The notes: generated by a model from the sequence alone, not told the origin. Positions 54,180-63,551 are shown, numbered from the stretch's first letter. The stretch: 64,000 bases of DNA from Pseudomonas sp. UYIF39 (GCF_029963765.1 NZ_JALBYU010000018.1:1-64000); one strand, 5' to 3'. Made by a program: numbers and translations.

Positions 54180-55280
54180 ATGCTGCGACGCCAGGCTCTG
54201 ACGTTAGGTAGTTTGCTGCTGGGTGCGGTGACACTGGGTGGCTGGACGCTGTTCAAGCAAAAGGACAAGAGCCCGCTGCTGCTCTCGGCGCGGGATGACA
54301 CCGACGGCAAACACTACGCCGTCGGCTATCGGCTGGACGGCACACGGGTGTTCGCCACTCAGGTCGGCCAGCGCTGCCATGACATCATCAATCACCCGAC
54401 GCTGCCGATTGCGCTGTTCGTCGCCCGTCGTCCCGGCACCGAGAGTTACCTGATCGACCTGCGCGACGGCACACTGCTGCAAACCGTGGTGTCGCTGCCG
54501 AACCGGCACTTCTACGGTCACGCGGTGATTCACAAGAGCGGCGACTGGCTGTACGCCACCGAGAACGACACCTCCGATCCAGGCCGTGGCTTGCTGGGTG
54601 TGTATAAGTTCGAAGGTGAGCGACTTATCCACAGCGGCGAGATTTCTACTCACGGTGTCGGTCCGCATCAGGTGTCGTGGATGCCCGATGGCGAAACCCT
54701 GGTGGTGGCCAACGGTGGCATTCGCACCGAGGCCGAAAGCCGCGTCGAGATGAACCTCAACGCCATGGAACCGAGCCTGGTCCTGATGCAACGCGATGGC
54801 ACCCTGCTGAGCAAGGAAACCCTCGCCCAGCAGATGAACAGCGTGCGTCATTTGGGGATTGCCAGCGACGGCACCATCGTCGCCGGTCAGCAGTTCATGG
54901 GGCCGTCTCACGAGTCGTCGGAGCTGCTGGCGATCAAGCGTCCCGGCCAGCCGTTCATGGCCTTCCCGGTGCCTGAGCATCAGTTGCAGGCCATGGGGCA
55001 TTACACCGCCAGTGTCGCGGTGCACAGTGAACTGCGCCTGGTGGCGTTGACCGCGCCACGGGGCAACCGCTTTTTCATCTGGGACCTGGACAGCGGTGAA
55101 GTGCGCCTGGACGCGCCGCTTCCCGATTGCGCCGGGGTCGGCGCGGTAGCCGATGGCTTTGTCGTGACCTCGGGTCAGGGGCGCTGCCGGTTCTACGACT
55201 GCCGCCAGACAAGCCTTGTTGCAAAACCCCTCGACCTACCCGCAGGGCTCTGGGATAACCACCTGCACCTGATGGCGTGA
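54180..55280 (+). CDS. DUF1513 beta-propeller protein
   Basis: A 366-residue exported protein, DUF1513 family, predicted seven-bladed propeller. An N-terminal signal begins LRRQALTLGSLLLGA and could use Tat. Repeated blade strands appear (RCHDIINHPTLP near 70, HGVGPHQVSWMPDGE near 160, RHLGIASDGTIV near 225). The function is unknown; it is a constant member of this imelysin/di-heme cluster. I prefer the ATG at 54180, which has GAGGG 9 nt upstream; an ATG at 54165 overlapping the preceding stop is the alternative. Confidence 0.83.
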   Translation: MLRRQALTLGSLLLGAVTLGGWTLFKQKDKSPLLLSARDDTDGKHYAVGYRLDGTRVFATQVGQRCHDIINHPTLPIALFVARRPGTESYLIDLRDGTLLQTVVSLPNRHFYGHAVIHKSGDWLYATENDTSDPGRGLLGVYKFEGERLIHSGEISTHGVGPHQVSWMPDGETLVVANGGIRTEAESRVEMNLNAMEPSLVLMQRDGTLLSKETLAQQMNSVRHLGIASDGTIVAGQQFMGPSHESSELLAIKRPGQPFMAFPVPEHQLQAMGHYTASVAVHSELRLVALTAPRGNRFFIWDLDSGEVRLDAPLPDCAGVGAVADGFVVTSGQGRCRFYDCRQTSLVAKPLDLPAGLWDNHLHLMA

Positions 55281-55283
55281 ATA

Positions 55284-55328
55284 ACGCCGAAAAGATCGTC
55301 CGAAGGCTCGGGCAGCGTTCGGACGATC
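55284..55328. terminator. Terminator after the iron-related cluster
   Basis: A 16-bp perfect stem (GAAAAGATCGTCCGAA with its complement) and a 13-nt loop, right after the DUF1513 stop. It separates that cluster from mexV. Confidence 0.85.
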
Positions 55329-55449
55329 TTTTCAGGCCAACGCCAATCGATAGCCTTACACCCTGTTAGTTCTGCCAGTTGGAATCAACCTCCCACTCGG
55401 AGTAATGTGCCCGACTGTCTCACCTGATTTTCTCCAAGGAAGTGGAAAT

Positions 55450-56598
55450 ATGCTGCGTCGCCGCATGCTGATCATGTTGGGTGTTGTTTTGCTGATCGTG
55501 CTGGTCCTGGCCGGTTACAAAGCCTTCTCCATCTATACGATGATTCAAGGCTTTGCTGTGCCGAAACCGGCGATCAGTGTCGCCGTGGCCACGGCCACCG
55601 AACGGCCGTGGCAAGCGCGCCTGCCGGCGGTCGGCACCCTCACGGCGCTGCAAGGTGTCGATCTGAGCCTGGAAGCTTCCGGCACCGTCAGGGATTTGCA
55701 GTTTGAATCCGGTCAGAAGGTAAAGGTCGGCCAATCGCTGCTCCTGCTTGATAGCGTGGTAGAAACCGCCTTGCTTGAAACCGCTCAGGCTGACCTGGGG
55801 CTGGCGCAGCTCGATTACGGTCGCGGTAGCCAACTGGTGGGCAGCCAGGCCATTTCCAAAGGCGAATTCGACCGGCTCTCGGCGGTGCTGCAAAAGAGCC
55901 GGGCCACGGTCAATCAGCTCAGGGCGGCGCTGGCAAAAAAACGCTTGCTGGCACCTTTCAGCGGGACCATCGGCATTCGTCACGTGGATATCGGTGACTA
56001 TCTCGCCAGCGGCACCATGATTGCCACCCTGCAAGACCTCAGCAGCCTCTATGTCGACTTCTTCGTGCCTGAGCAGTCGATACCGAAAATCGCCCTCGGC
56101 CAACCGGTACAGATCGTTGTCGCGGCCTACCCGACACAAACCTTCCCCGGCACCATCAGCGCGATCAACCCGAAAGTCGAAAACAGCACGCGCAATGTGC
56201 AGGTCCGCGCGACCCTGGCCAACCCCGACGGCAAACTGCTGCCGGGGATGTTCGCCAGCCTGCAAGTGTTGTTGCCTGACCCGCAGCCGCGCATCGTCGT
56301 GCCGGAAAGCGCGATCACTTACACGCTGTACGGCAACTCGCTCTATGTCGTCGCACAGAAAAAAGCCGAAGACGGCAGCCTGGAAAAAGACGACAAGGGC
56401 CAACCGGTCCTGATCGCCGAACGGCGTTTCATCGAAACCGGCGAGCGCCGCGATGGGCAAGTGATGATCACCAAAGGCGTGCAGAACGGCGAAAAAGTGG
56501 TCACGGCCGGCCAGATCAAACTGGACAACGGCGCACACATTGCGATCAGCGACGACAAGACCTTAGCCGAGAAGAACAGCCCGCCGCGCGCGGACTGA
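55450..56598 (+). CDS. mexV: RND efflux membrane-fusion protein MexV
   Basis: A 382-residue periplasmic adaptor: an N-terminal membrane anchor (about 5-25), lipoyl/barrel-sandwich halves (VDLSLEASGTVRDLQFESGQKVKVGQ near 77 and LLAPFSGTIGIRHVDIGDYL near 165), a coiled hairpin between them, then beta-barrel and membrane-proximal domains. It links the inner-membrane pump to an outer-membrane channel. Position before an RND pump and after the DUF1513 gene matches mexV of P. aeruginosa. The start at 55450 gives the compact anchor. No outer-membrane channel gene is adjacent; MexVW is known to use OprM. Confidence 0.9.
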   Translation: MLRRRMLIMLGVVLLIVLVLAGYKAFSIYTMIQGFAVPKPAISVAVATATERPWQARLPAVGTLTALQGVDLSLEASGTVRDLQFESGQKVKVGQSLLLLDSVVETALLETAQADLGLAQLDYGRGSQLVGSQAISKGEFDRLSAVLQKSRATVNQLRAALAKKRLLAPFSGTIGIRHVDIGDYLASGTMIATLQDLSSLYVDFFVPEQSIPKIALGQPVQIVVAAYPTQTFPGTISAINPKVENSTRNVQVRATLANPDGKLLPGMFASLQVLLPDPQPRIVVPESAITYTLYGNSLYVVAQKKAEDGSLEKDDKGQPVLIAERRFIETGERRDGQVMITKGVQNGEKVVTAGQIKLDNGAHIAISDDKTLAEKNSPPRAD

Positions 56599-56611
56599 TC
56601 AAGGAATCCCC

Positions 56612-59600
56612 ATGGCTTTTACCGACCCGTTCATCCGCCGCCCAGTGCTCGCCACCGTGGTCAGCCTGTTGATTGTGCTGCTGGGCTTCCAGGCCTGGAG
56701 CAAGTTGCCGCTGCGCCAATATCCACAAATGGAAAACGCCCTGATCACGGTGACCACGGCGTACCCCGGGGCCAACGCCGAAACCATTCAGGGTTACATC
56801 ACCCAACCGATGCAGCAAAGTCTGGCCAGTGCCGAGGGTATCGACTACATGACCTCGGTCAGTCGCCAGAACTTCTCGGTGATCTCGATCTACGCGCGCA
56901 TCGGTTCCAACAGCGACCGCTTGTTCACCGAATTGCTGGCCAAGGCCAACGAGGTGAAGAACCAACTGCCCCAGGACGCCGAAGACCCGGTACTGAGCAA
57001 GGAAGCCGCCGACGCCTCGGCACTGATGTACATCAGCTTCTTCAGTAAGGAGCTGAGCAACCCACAAATTACCGATTACCTGTCGCGGGTGATCCAGCCG
57101 AAACTGGCGACCCTGCCGGGCATGGCCGAAGCCGAGATTCTCGGCAACCAGGTATTTGCCATGCGTCTGTGGCTGGACCCGGTCAAGCTCGCCGGTTTCG
57201 GCCTGAGTGCCAGCGACGTGACCGACGCAGTGCGCAAATACAACTTCCTCTCCGCCGCCGGCGAAGTGAAAGGCGAGTACGTCGTTACCAGCATCAACGC
57301 CAATACCGAACTCAAGTCCGCCGAAGCCTTTGCCGCGATTCCGCTCAAGGTCGAGGGCGACAGTCGCGTACTGCTCAGCGATGTGGCGCGGGTTGAAATG
57401 GGGGCGGAAAACTACGACTCGATCAGTTCTTTCGGCGGCACCCCTTCGGTGTACATCGGCATCAAGGCCACGCCCGGCGCCAACCCCCTGGACGTGATCA
57501 GGGAAGTGCGCAAGATCATGCCGGACCTGGAAGCCCAGCTGCCGCCCAACCTCAAAGGTGAAATCGCCTACGACGCCACGCTGTTTATCCAGGCCTCGAT
57601 CAACGAGGTGATCAAAACATTGTTCGAAGCGGTGCTGATCGTGATCGTGGTGGTGTTCCTGTTTCTCGGCGCGCTGCGGTCGGTGGTGATCCCGGTAGTC
57701 ACTATCCCGCTGTCGATGATCGGCGTGATGTTCTTCATGCAGATGATGGGCTACTCGATCAACCTGCTGACCCTGCTGGCGATGGTGTTGGCCATCGGCC
57801 TGGTGGTGGACGACGCCATTGTGGTAGTCGAAAACATCCACCGGCACATCGAAGAAGGCAAAACGCCGCTGGATGCGGCCATCGAAGGCGCCCGGGAAAT
57901 CGCCATGCCGGTGGTCTCGATGACCATCACCCTGGCAGCGGTCTATGCGCCGATCGGTTTCCTGACGGGGCTCACGGGTGCGCTGTTCAAGGAGTTCGCC
58001 CTGACATTGGCCGGCGCGGTGGTGATCTCCGGCATCGTCGCCCTGACCCTGTCGCCGATGATGTGCGCCTTATTGCTGCGTCACGAGGAAAATCCCAGCG
58101 GCCTGGCCCATCGTCTGGACCGGATTTTCGAAGGTCTCAAGCGCCGTTACCAAAGCATGCTCCACGGCACCCTTAACACCCGGCCGGTGGTGCTGGTGTT
58201 TGCGGTAATCGTGCTGTGCCTGATTCCGGTGCTGCTCAAGTTCACCAAGTCGGAACTGGCGCCCGATGAGGACCAGGGCATCATTTTCATGATCGCCAAT
58301 GCCCCGCAACCGACGAACCTCGACTACCTGAGCGCCTACACCGACGAGTTCGTCGAGATCTTCAAGACGTTTCCCGAGTACTACTCGTCGTTCCAGATCA
58401 ATGGTTTCAACGGCGTGCAATCTGGGATCGGCGGCTTCCTGCTCAAACCGTGGAACGAACGCAGCCGCACTCAGATGGCAATCCTCCCCGAGGTCCAGCG
58501 CAAACTGGAGAGCATTTCCGGGCTGCAGATCTTCGGCTTCAACCTGCCGTCCCTGCCTGGTACCGGTGAGGGGCTGCCGTTTCAGTTCGTCATCAACTCC
58601 GCCAACGATTACGAGTCGCTGCTGCAAGTGGCCGACCGAATCAAAAAGAGGGCAATGGAGTCCGGCAAGTTCGCCTTCGTCGACCTCGACCTGGCGTTCG
58701 ACAAACCCGAAGTGGTGGTGGATATCGATCGCGCCAAGGCTGCACAGATGGGTGTTTCCATGCAGGACCTGGGCGGGACGCTCGCGACGTTGCTGGGTGA
58801 GGCGGAGATCAACCGTTTCACCATTGAAGGTCGCAGCTACAAAGTCATCGCGCAGGTCGAACGACCTTTCCGGGACAACCCCGACTGGCTGAACAATTAC
58901 TACGTCAAGAACACCCAAGGCCAACTGCTGGCCTTGTCGACCCTGATTACCGTGACCGACCGGGCGCGTCCACGGCAGTTGAACCAGTTCCAGCAACTCA
59001 ACTCGGCCATCCTGTCCGGGGTGCCGCTGGTCAGCATGGGTGAAGCCATCGACGCAGTGCGCCAAATCGCTCGGGAAGAGGCGCCGGTGGGTTATGCCTT
59101 CGACTATTCCGGCGCATCACGGCAATACGTCCAGGAAGGCAGTGCGCTGTGGGTCACCTTCGCCCTGGCGCTGGCGATCATTTTCCTGGTATTGGCCGCC
59201 CAGTTCGAAAGCTTCCGCGATCCGTTGGTGATTCTGGTGACCGTGCCGCTATCAATCTGTGGCGCGCTGATCCCGCTGTTCCTGGGCTGGTCGAGCATGA
59301 ACATCTACACCCAGGTCGGCCTGGTGACGTTGATCGGGCTGATCAGCAAGCACGGAATCCTGATCGTCGAATTTGCCAACCAGTTACGTAAGGACAAAGG
59401 GTTGTCGCCGCGCGAGGCCGTGGAGGAAGCGGCGGCCATTCGTCTGCGTCCGGTGTTGATGACCACTGCTGCGATGGTGTTCGGCATGGTGCCGTTGATC
59501 ATCGCCACGGGGGCGGGGGCCGTCAGCCGGTTCGACATTGGCACGGTGATCGCCACAGGGATGTCGATCGGGACGTTGTTTACGTTGTTTGTGCTGCCGT

Positions 59601-59650
59601 GTGTTTACACGCTTTTGGCAAAACCCGATAAACCCAAAGAACACTCATAA
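56612..59650 (+). CDS. mexW: RND multidrug efflux pump MexW
   Basis: A 1012-residue inner-membrane RND pump with twelve TM helices and two large periplasmic loops. TM4 carries the proton-relay aspartates in GLVVDDAIVVVEN near residue 400. FIRRPVLATVV opens the protein, and LISKHGILIVEFANQL lies near TM10. It exports diverse drugs with proton antiport together with MexV. AAGGA lies just upstream; 13 bp separate it from mexV. The operon ends at REP elements. Confidence 0.93.
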   Translation: MAFTDPFIRRPVLATVVSLLIVLLGFQAWSKLPLRQYPQMENALITVTTAYPGANAETIQGYITQPMQQSLASAEGIDYMTSVSRQNFSVISIYARIGSNSDRLFTELLAKANEVKNQLPQDAEDPVLSKEAADASALMYISFFSKELSNPQITDYLSRVIQPKLATLPGMAEAEILGNQVFAMRLWLDPVKLAGFGLSASDVTDAVRKYNFLSAAGEVKGEYVVTSINANTELKSAEAFAAIPLKVEGDSRVLLSDVARVEMGAENYDSISSFGGTPSVYIGIKATPGANPLDVIREVRKIMPDLEAQLPPNLKGEIAYDATLFIQASINEVIKTLFEAVLIVIVVVFLFLGALRSVVIPVVTIPLSMIGVMFFMQMMGYSINLLTLLAMVLAIGLVVDDAIVVVENIHRHIEEGKTPLDAAIEGAREIAMPVVSMTITLAAVYAPIGFLTGLTGALFKEFALTLAGAVVISGIVALTLSPMMCALLLRHEENPSGLAHRLDRIFEGLKRRYQSMLHGTLNTRPVVLVFAVIVLCLIPVLLKFTKSELAPDEDQGIIFMIANAPQPTNLDYLSAYTDEFVEIFKTFPEYYSSFQINGFNGVQSGIGGFLLKPWNERSRTQMAILPEVQRKLESISGLQIFGFNLPSLPGTGEGLPFQFVINSANDYESLLQVADRIKKRAMESGKFAFVDLDLAFDKPEVVVDIDRAKAAQMGVSMQDLGGTLATLLGEAEINRFTIEGRSYKVIAQVERPFRDNPDWLNNYYVKNTQGQLLALSTLITVTDRARPRQLNQFQQLNSAILSGVPLVSMGEAIDAVRQIAREEAPVGYAFDYSGASRQYVQEGSALWVTFALALAIIFLVLAAQFESFRDPLVILVTVPLSICGALIPLFLGWSSMNIYTQVGLVTLIGLISKHGILIVEFANQLRKDKGLSPREAVEEAAAIRLRPVLMTTAAMVFGMVPLIIATGAGAVSRFDIGTVIATGMSIGTLFTLFVLPCVYTLLAKPDKPKEHS

Positions 59651-59652
59651 CC

Positions 59653-59744
59653 CTGTGGGAGCGAGCTTGCTCGCGATAGCGGTGGCGCAATCAGCATTGA
59701 GGTGACTGTCACACCGCTATCGCGAGCAAGCTCGCTCCCACAGA
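59653..59744. repeat. REP-type inverted pair after mexW
   Basis: TGTGGGAGCGAGCTTGCTCG from 59654, with CGATAGCGG, and the inverted copy ending near 59742. It lies 4 bp after the mexW stop. Confidence 0.9.
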
Positions 59745-59773
59745 GATGGTTGCAAGGCTCGAAATTCGGGAAT

Positions 59774-59807
59774 AAAAAAGGCCTCGCATTAGCGAGGCCT
59801 TTTATTT
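59774..59807. terminator. Bidirectional terminator between mexW and the small secreted gene
   Basis: AAAAAGGCCTCGC-ATTA-GCGAGGCCTTTT followed by ATTT. It serves mexW on the plus strand and the operon ending at 59822 on the minus strand. Confidence 0.88.
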
Positions 59808-59821
59808 GGGCTTCAATCTGT

Positions 59822-60049
59822 TCAACTTTGTGGCCTCAATCCTTGAGAAAGTCCGAACATGAACAGCAAGAAATCATGATCGGGTTGGGATGCCACGGAT
59901 GCCTTCGCAACGCGTGGCAATGGACAGTGTGTGTTGCCGTTCACTGAACTGAGGACTTGCGTGCGGGGCTGCTCCCAAGCCGCCACCGCTAGTGAAGCAA
60001 CTGCCAAGGCTCCTAATAAAAATACACCTCGTGCAATTTCGAGTTTCAT
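59822..60049 (-). CDS. Small secreted hypothetical protein
   Basis: A 75-residue protein with an N-terminal signal peptide (LEIARGVFLLGALAVASLAVAA, shortened here as residues 3-24). The mature part is polar with one cysteine and a hydrophobic patch (DHDFLLFMFGL). It starts 2 bp after the inaA stop with AAGGG about 9 nt upstream, so it looks like the last gene of the warA-inaA operon. No family recognised; composition is otherwise ordinary. Confidence 0.5.
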   Translation of the reverse strand: MKLEIARGVFLLGALAVASLAVAAWEQPRTQVLSSVNGNTHCPLPRVAKASVASQPDHDFLLFMFGLSQGLRPQS

Positions 60050-60051
60050 TG

Positions 60052-60765
60052 CTATAAACCCTTGATAGCGCTGCCAAACGCCGTCTTATAAAAGTAGACG
60101 AGTTTCTGCCAGTCCGTCGTGCTGAACGACGAGTGGCGACGCAGTTGCTTCATGTCATGCGTAGCCGCTTGCCGGGCGGTCAAACGCTGCCGGCATTTCT
60201 CCAGATCGATCAAGGCCACTTCAATCTTGGCAGCCTCGCCTTCGCCGGTGATGCGCACGAATACGTGTTTGAAGTAGAGGCAGCTATGCTGCCAGCGGCC
60301 CTTGTGCATCCGGGCCAGGCTCTCGGCCAGTTCCTTCAACACTCGATCATGCACGGCCTCACCGTGACGCTCGCGACCACCGCCAGCGTACCAGTGTTCG
60401 ATTTCCTCGAAACCGTCCAGCGACTTGGTGACCAGCAATGCGCGCCATTTATGCACCGGATCACGCTGTGCACCGCAGAAAACGAGTTCCGGAACGCGAA
60501 CGTCGAGCAGGTTCAGGCCGATGAGCGCATCGCGTTCGCGCAACACCGTCGGCCGACCGAACGGGTGCTGCAAGCTGCGATGGATATGCCCGGTTTGACG
60601 TTTAACGTACAGCAGCTGTCCATTGCTGCTCACGACGCGCTGCACGCCGCTTTCTCCACCGCGACGAATGTTGGGTTCTTCTACCCATTCACCGCGCTGA
60701 TTCCAGAAATAATCGAAGCGGTCTTGAGGAGCGACTTCCGATTCTGCTGCACATTGCACTGCCAT
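60052..60765 (-). CDS. inaA: InaA/WapQ-type lipopolysaccharide core kinase
   Basis: A 237-residue protein-kinase-like enzyme of the InaA/WaaP group, expected to phosphorylate heptose of the lipopolysaccharide core. Visible elements include LYVKRQTGHIHRS near 50, RERDALIGLNLLDVRVPELVF near 72, the loop LARMHKGRWQHSCLY near 145 holding the catalytic-type histidine, and the metal-binding type aspartate in LIDLEKCR near 180. The ATG at 60765, with AGAGGT upstream, starts 4 bp after the warA stop. In P. fluorescens and P. putida this gene follows colRS and the methyltransferase gene as here. Confidence 0.87.
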   Translation of the reverse strand: MAVQCAAESEVAPQDRFDYFWNQRGEWVEEPNIRRGGESGVQRVVSSNGQLLYVKRQTGHIHRSLQHPFGRPTVLRERDALIGLNLLDVRVPELVFCGAQRDPVHKWRALLVTKSLDGFEEIEHWYAGGGRERHGEAVHDRVLKELAESLARMHKGRWQHSCLYFKHVFVRITGEGEAAKIEVALIDLEKCRQRLTARQAATHDMKQLRRHSSFSTTDWQKLVYFYKTAFGSAIKGL

Positions 60766-60769
60766 TCTG

Positions 60770-61441
60770 TTACCTCTTGCGTAATACGTAGACCCGCCAC
60801 ATGGCATAGAGCGGTAAAAAGTCCAGTTGTTCCTGAATCTGAAAACCCGCCTGCTCGAATTCCTTTTCAACCGTAGCAGCCGGTAACACAAATCGATTTT
60901 GGTAACCTTGCTGCTCACGGGTTTTCTCGAGGCGCTTGCGTTTCCACGCTTTGAAATTGCCGTCCACCCACAAAGAAAGGATCACGCTGTCGCGAGTGAC
61001 TCGCTCGAACTCGCGCAAAATAGCCAGTCGATGCTCGGCTTCACCGATGTGATGGAGCAAACGCATGCAGAAAATGCTGTCGACCGCATTATCAGGCAAA
61101 GCGATGTCGAATGCAGAAGTGTGCAAGGGTTGTACCCGTTTCACCACATCGGCAGGTTGCGCCTGCATGGCAATCTTCAGCATGGATTCGGAGTTGTCGG
61201 CGCCAATGATCGCACGATTGGCTTTTTCCGCCAGCAATGGCCAAAAGCGCCCCGCACCGCAGGGCAAATCGAGGATCAGCCCCGGCTCACCGGCCAGTGC
61301 GAGTGCCTTGCGCGCCAGTTGCTCGTCACGCCAGTGGGACAGGCGGCGGCCCACGCCGTCCTTGTGTTTGCGCAGGTATTGTTGAGCGTGTTGATCGTCG
61401 TATTTTTCGGAAAAATCAAGTTTGATCGGGCCGTCCATCAT
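60770..61441 (-). CDS. warA: Class I SAM-dependent methyltransferase WarA (orf222)
   Basis: A 223-residue methyltransferase. SAM-binding motif I is DLPCGAGRFWPLL near residue 61, an acidic motif II follows (IIGADNSESML), and a later motif (DSIFCMRLLHHI) near 123. In P. fluorescens and P. putida the gene next to colRS and before inaA is a predicted methyltransferase (orf222/warA) linked to the outer membrane. The acceptor is unknown. GGAG lies 6 nt before the ATG at 61441; a second ATG follows directly. A ColR-box match stands 69 bp upstream. Confidence 0.87.
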   Translation of the reverse strand: MMDGPIKLDFSEKYDDQHAQQYLRKHKDGVGRRLSHWRDEQLARKALALAGEPGLILDLPCGAGRFWPLLAEKANRAIIGADNSESMLKIAMQAQPADVVKRVQPLHTSAFDIALPDNAVDSIFCMRLLHHIGEAEHRLAILREFERVTRDSVILSLWVDGNFKAWKRKRLEKTREQQGYQNRFVLPAATVEKEFEQAGFQIQEQLDFLPLYAMWRVYVLRKR

Positions 61442-61509
61442 CAAGTTCTCCTGAGCTGCTGATGGTACCCACGATAGGTAGCGCCGTGTCAGCGTCAGGT
61501 CATGCCGTT

Positions 61510-61525
61510 GTGAAAAAAACGTCAT
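61510..61525 (-). promoter_or_regulatory. Putative ColR box upstream of warA
   Basis: On the minus strand ATGACGTTTTTTTCAC matches the ColR consensus as I recall it, YYNA(C/G)NNYTTTTTCAC, at 15 of 16 positions. It lies 69 bp upstream of the warA start, close to the spacing at the second site at 63668. Confidence 0.6.
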
Positions 61526-61600
61526 GCAACCCCCCGAATTACTTCGAGGATTTACAGGATGAAAACGATTGCACCGGGTTAATGCGTTTCAATAAGGCGA

Positions 61601-62878
61601 TCAACTACTCGTTGACAGCTCCACCTGAAAACGACAGCCGTTGGGCTCCATGTTCGTCAGGCTGACGTTCCACCCTTGGTTTTCACAGATCCGCTGCACC
61701 AGCGACAGCCCCAGCCCCAGGCCTTCGCCGCGTTTCTCGCTGCCCCGCACGAAGGGCTCGAACATCGCCTCGCGTTTTTCCTCGGGAATGCCCACGCCAC
61801 TGTCTTCGACCATGAAACCCGTGGCCGTCAGCGTCAGGCGAATAAACCCGTGCTCAGTGTAATGCAGCGCATTACGCAGCAGGTTGCCCATGACCGCGTG
61901 CAGAAGGGTTGCGTTGTAGCAGGTGCTTGCCGGATTGCCCGGCTCAAAGATCAGCGTCAGTCCCTTGGACTCGATCGGCTCGCGCCACAGATTGAGCAGT
62001 CCGCCGGCGACCTGGTTCAGGTTCTGCTGGGGCGACATGCTGGCGTCTTCACGTTGTTTGCGGGCCAACATCAGAAAGGTTTGCACCAGCTCACGCATCT
62101 CTTCACAGGCGCGGGCGATTCGCTCGACCTGAGCACGACCACGCTGATCGATGCCGGGGTTTTCCAGCAGCAGCTCGCAGGAACTGGCCAGCACCATCAA
62201 TGGCGTGCGCAGCTCGTGGCTGACGTCACTGGTGAATAGCCGTTCGCGGGTCAACGCCTGGCGCAAGCGCCCGAGGGTGGCGTCGAAGGCCACGGCCAAC
62301 TCGCCCACCTCATCAGCGGCGTAATCCGGCGCCAGGGGTGGCGCCAGACCTAACAATTGGTCACGGTGACGGACCTGGCGGGCCAGTCGCACCACGGGCG
62401 CCATCACTTTGCGCGCCAGTATCCAGCCGAGAAACACCGCCAATGCCAGGCTCAGAACGAAACCCACCAGCACCACGGCAAACAGCACCCGTTCACGCTC
62501 CTCGAAATCGCTCTGATCCTGTAACAGCACATAACGCCGGCCGTCGACGACTTCGACCATGGCGTGATATGACAGCTGTTCGCGAAATACTTCGTGAAAG
62601 CCCGGTTCCAGGTGGCGTAAATCCTTGGGCAACTGAAAATCGCCCGGCCCGCCGCTGAAATAGAACAGTTGGTCCGGCTCGGGACGATGGCTCCAGTCCG
62701 TGACACTGTCCATCAGCAACAGCCGTTGTAAATCGCCCCCCAGACCTGCCGAAATCAGTTTTTCTTCTACCAGGTGCACGGTCGCCACAATGCCCATGGC
62801 AAAGGCTCCCGCGACCAGTGCGCTCATCAGCGCAAAGGCGATGATGATCCGTTGAGCAAGGCTCTGCTTAAACTCCAT
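61601..62878 (-). CDS. colS: Sensor histidine kinase ColS
   Basis: A 425-residue sensor kinase. TM1 lies at about 11-35, a periplasmic sensor of about 95 residues follows, and TM2 at about 130-155. A HAMP linker, phosphoacceptor DVSHELRTPL near 218 and an ATPase domain (NLLRNALHY, DSGVGIP, GEGLGLGLSLV) follow. The periplasmic end has EERE just before TM2, an ExxE pattern of the kind linked to metal sensing in ColS. It responds to iron/zinc-type metal excess and envelope stress in P. putida. The start at 62878 overlaps the colR stop by 11 bp. Confidence 0.92.
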   Translation of the reverse strand: MEFKQSLAQRIIIAFALMSALVAGAFAMGIVATVHLVEEKLISAGLGGDLQRLLLMDSVTDWSHRPEPDQLFYFSGGPGDFQLPKDLRHLEPGFHEVFREQLSYHAMVEVVDGRRYVLLQDQSDFEERERVLFAVVLVGFVLSLALAVFLGWILARKVMAPVVRLARQVRHRDQLLGLAPPLAPDYAADEVGELAVAFDATLGRLRQALTRERLFTSDVSHELRTPLMVLASSCELLLENPGIDQRGRAQVERIARACEEMRELVQTFLMLARKQREDASMSPQQNLNQVAGGLLNLWREPIESKGLTLIFEPGNPASTCYNATLLHAVMGNLLRNALHYTEHGFIRLTLTATGFMVEDSGVGIPEEKREAMFEPFVRGSEKRGEGLGLGLSLVQRICENQGWNVSLTNMEPNGCRFQVELSTSS

Positions 62879-63551
62879 CACGGCCCTCGGCCAAGCGATA
62901 ACCCACACCGTGCACGGTTTGCAGCAACGGTTTGGCGAACGGCTTGTCGATCACTTGGCGCAACTGATGGACGTGGCTGCGCAGGCTGTCGCTGTCCGGG
63001 CAGTCATCCCCCCACAGCGCCTCTTCGAGAATTTCCCGGCGCAGCACATGAGGACTTTTCTGCATCAGCACGGCCAGCAACTTCAGGCCCACCGGGTTGA
63101 GTTTGAGCAGACGACCTTCGCGGGTGACTTCCAGGGTGTCGAGGTCGTAGTTCAGATCGCCAACCTGCAAAGTACGGCGACCGCCACCCTGGGTGCGACG
63201 CATGACCGCCTCGATGCGCGCCGCCAATTCAGACAGGGCAAAGGGTTTGATCAGGTAGTCATCGGCACCGGATTTGAAGCCTTGCAGCCGGTCGTCCAAT
63301 TGATCGCGAGCGGTGAGCATGATCACCGGCGTGTCGCGGCGTGCGTCTTCGCGCAGGCGTTTGCACAGGGTGTAACCGTCGATGCCAGGCAACATGATGT
63401 CGAGCACGATCAAGTCGTAATGCTCGGTGGCCGCCAGGTGCAAGCCTGACAAACCGTCCTGCGCGCAATCCACGGTGTAACCCTTGAGCCCCAGGTAATC
63501 GGCCAGATTGGCCAGGATATCGCGGTTGTCTTCAACCAATAGAATTCGCAT
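62868..63551 (-). CDS. colR: Response regulator ColR
   Basis: A 227-residue OmpR-family regulator. The receiver has VEDNRD near 8, phosphorylatable aspartate in LIVLDIMLPGIDG near 51 and lysine in IKPFAL near 101. A winged-helix domain follows (about 130-225: LNPVGLKLLAVL, RSHVHQLRQVID). ColRS maintains outer-membrane function and root colonisation in P. fluorescens. GGAG precedes the ATG at 63551. It is divergent from the sulfatase-family gene, and a ColR-box match lies between them. Confidence 0.94.
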   Translation of the reverse strand: MRILLVEDNRDILANLADYLGLKGYTVDCAQDGLSGLHLAATEHYDLIVLDIMLPGIDGYTLCKRLREDARRDTPVIMLTARDQLDDRLQGFKSGADDYLIKPFALSELAARIEAVMRRTQGGGRRTLQVGDLNYDLDTLEVTREGRLLKLNPVGLKLLAVLMQKSPHVLRREILEEALWGDDCPDSDSLRSHVHQLRQVIDKPFAKPLLQTVHGVGYRLAEGRDGV

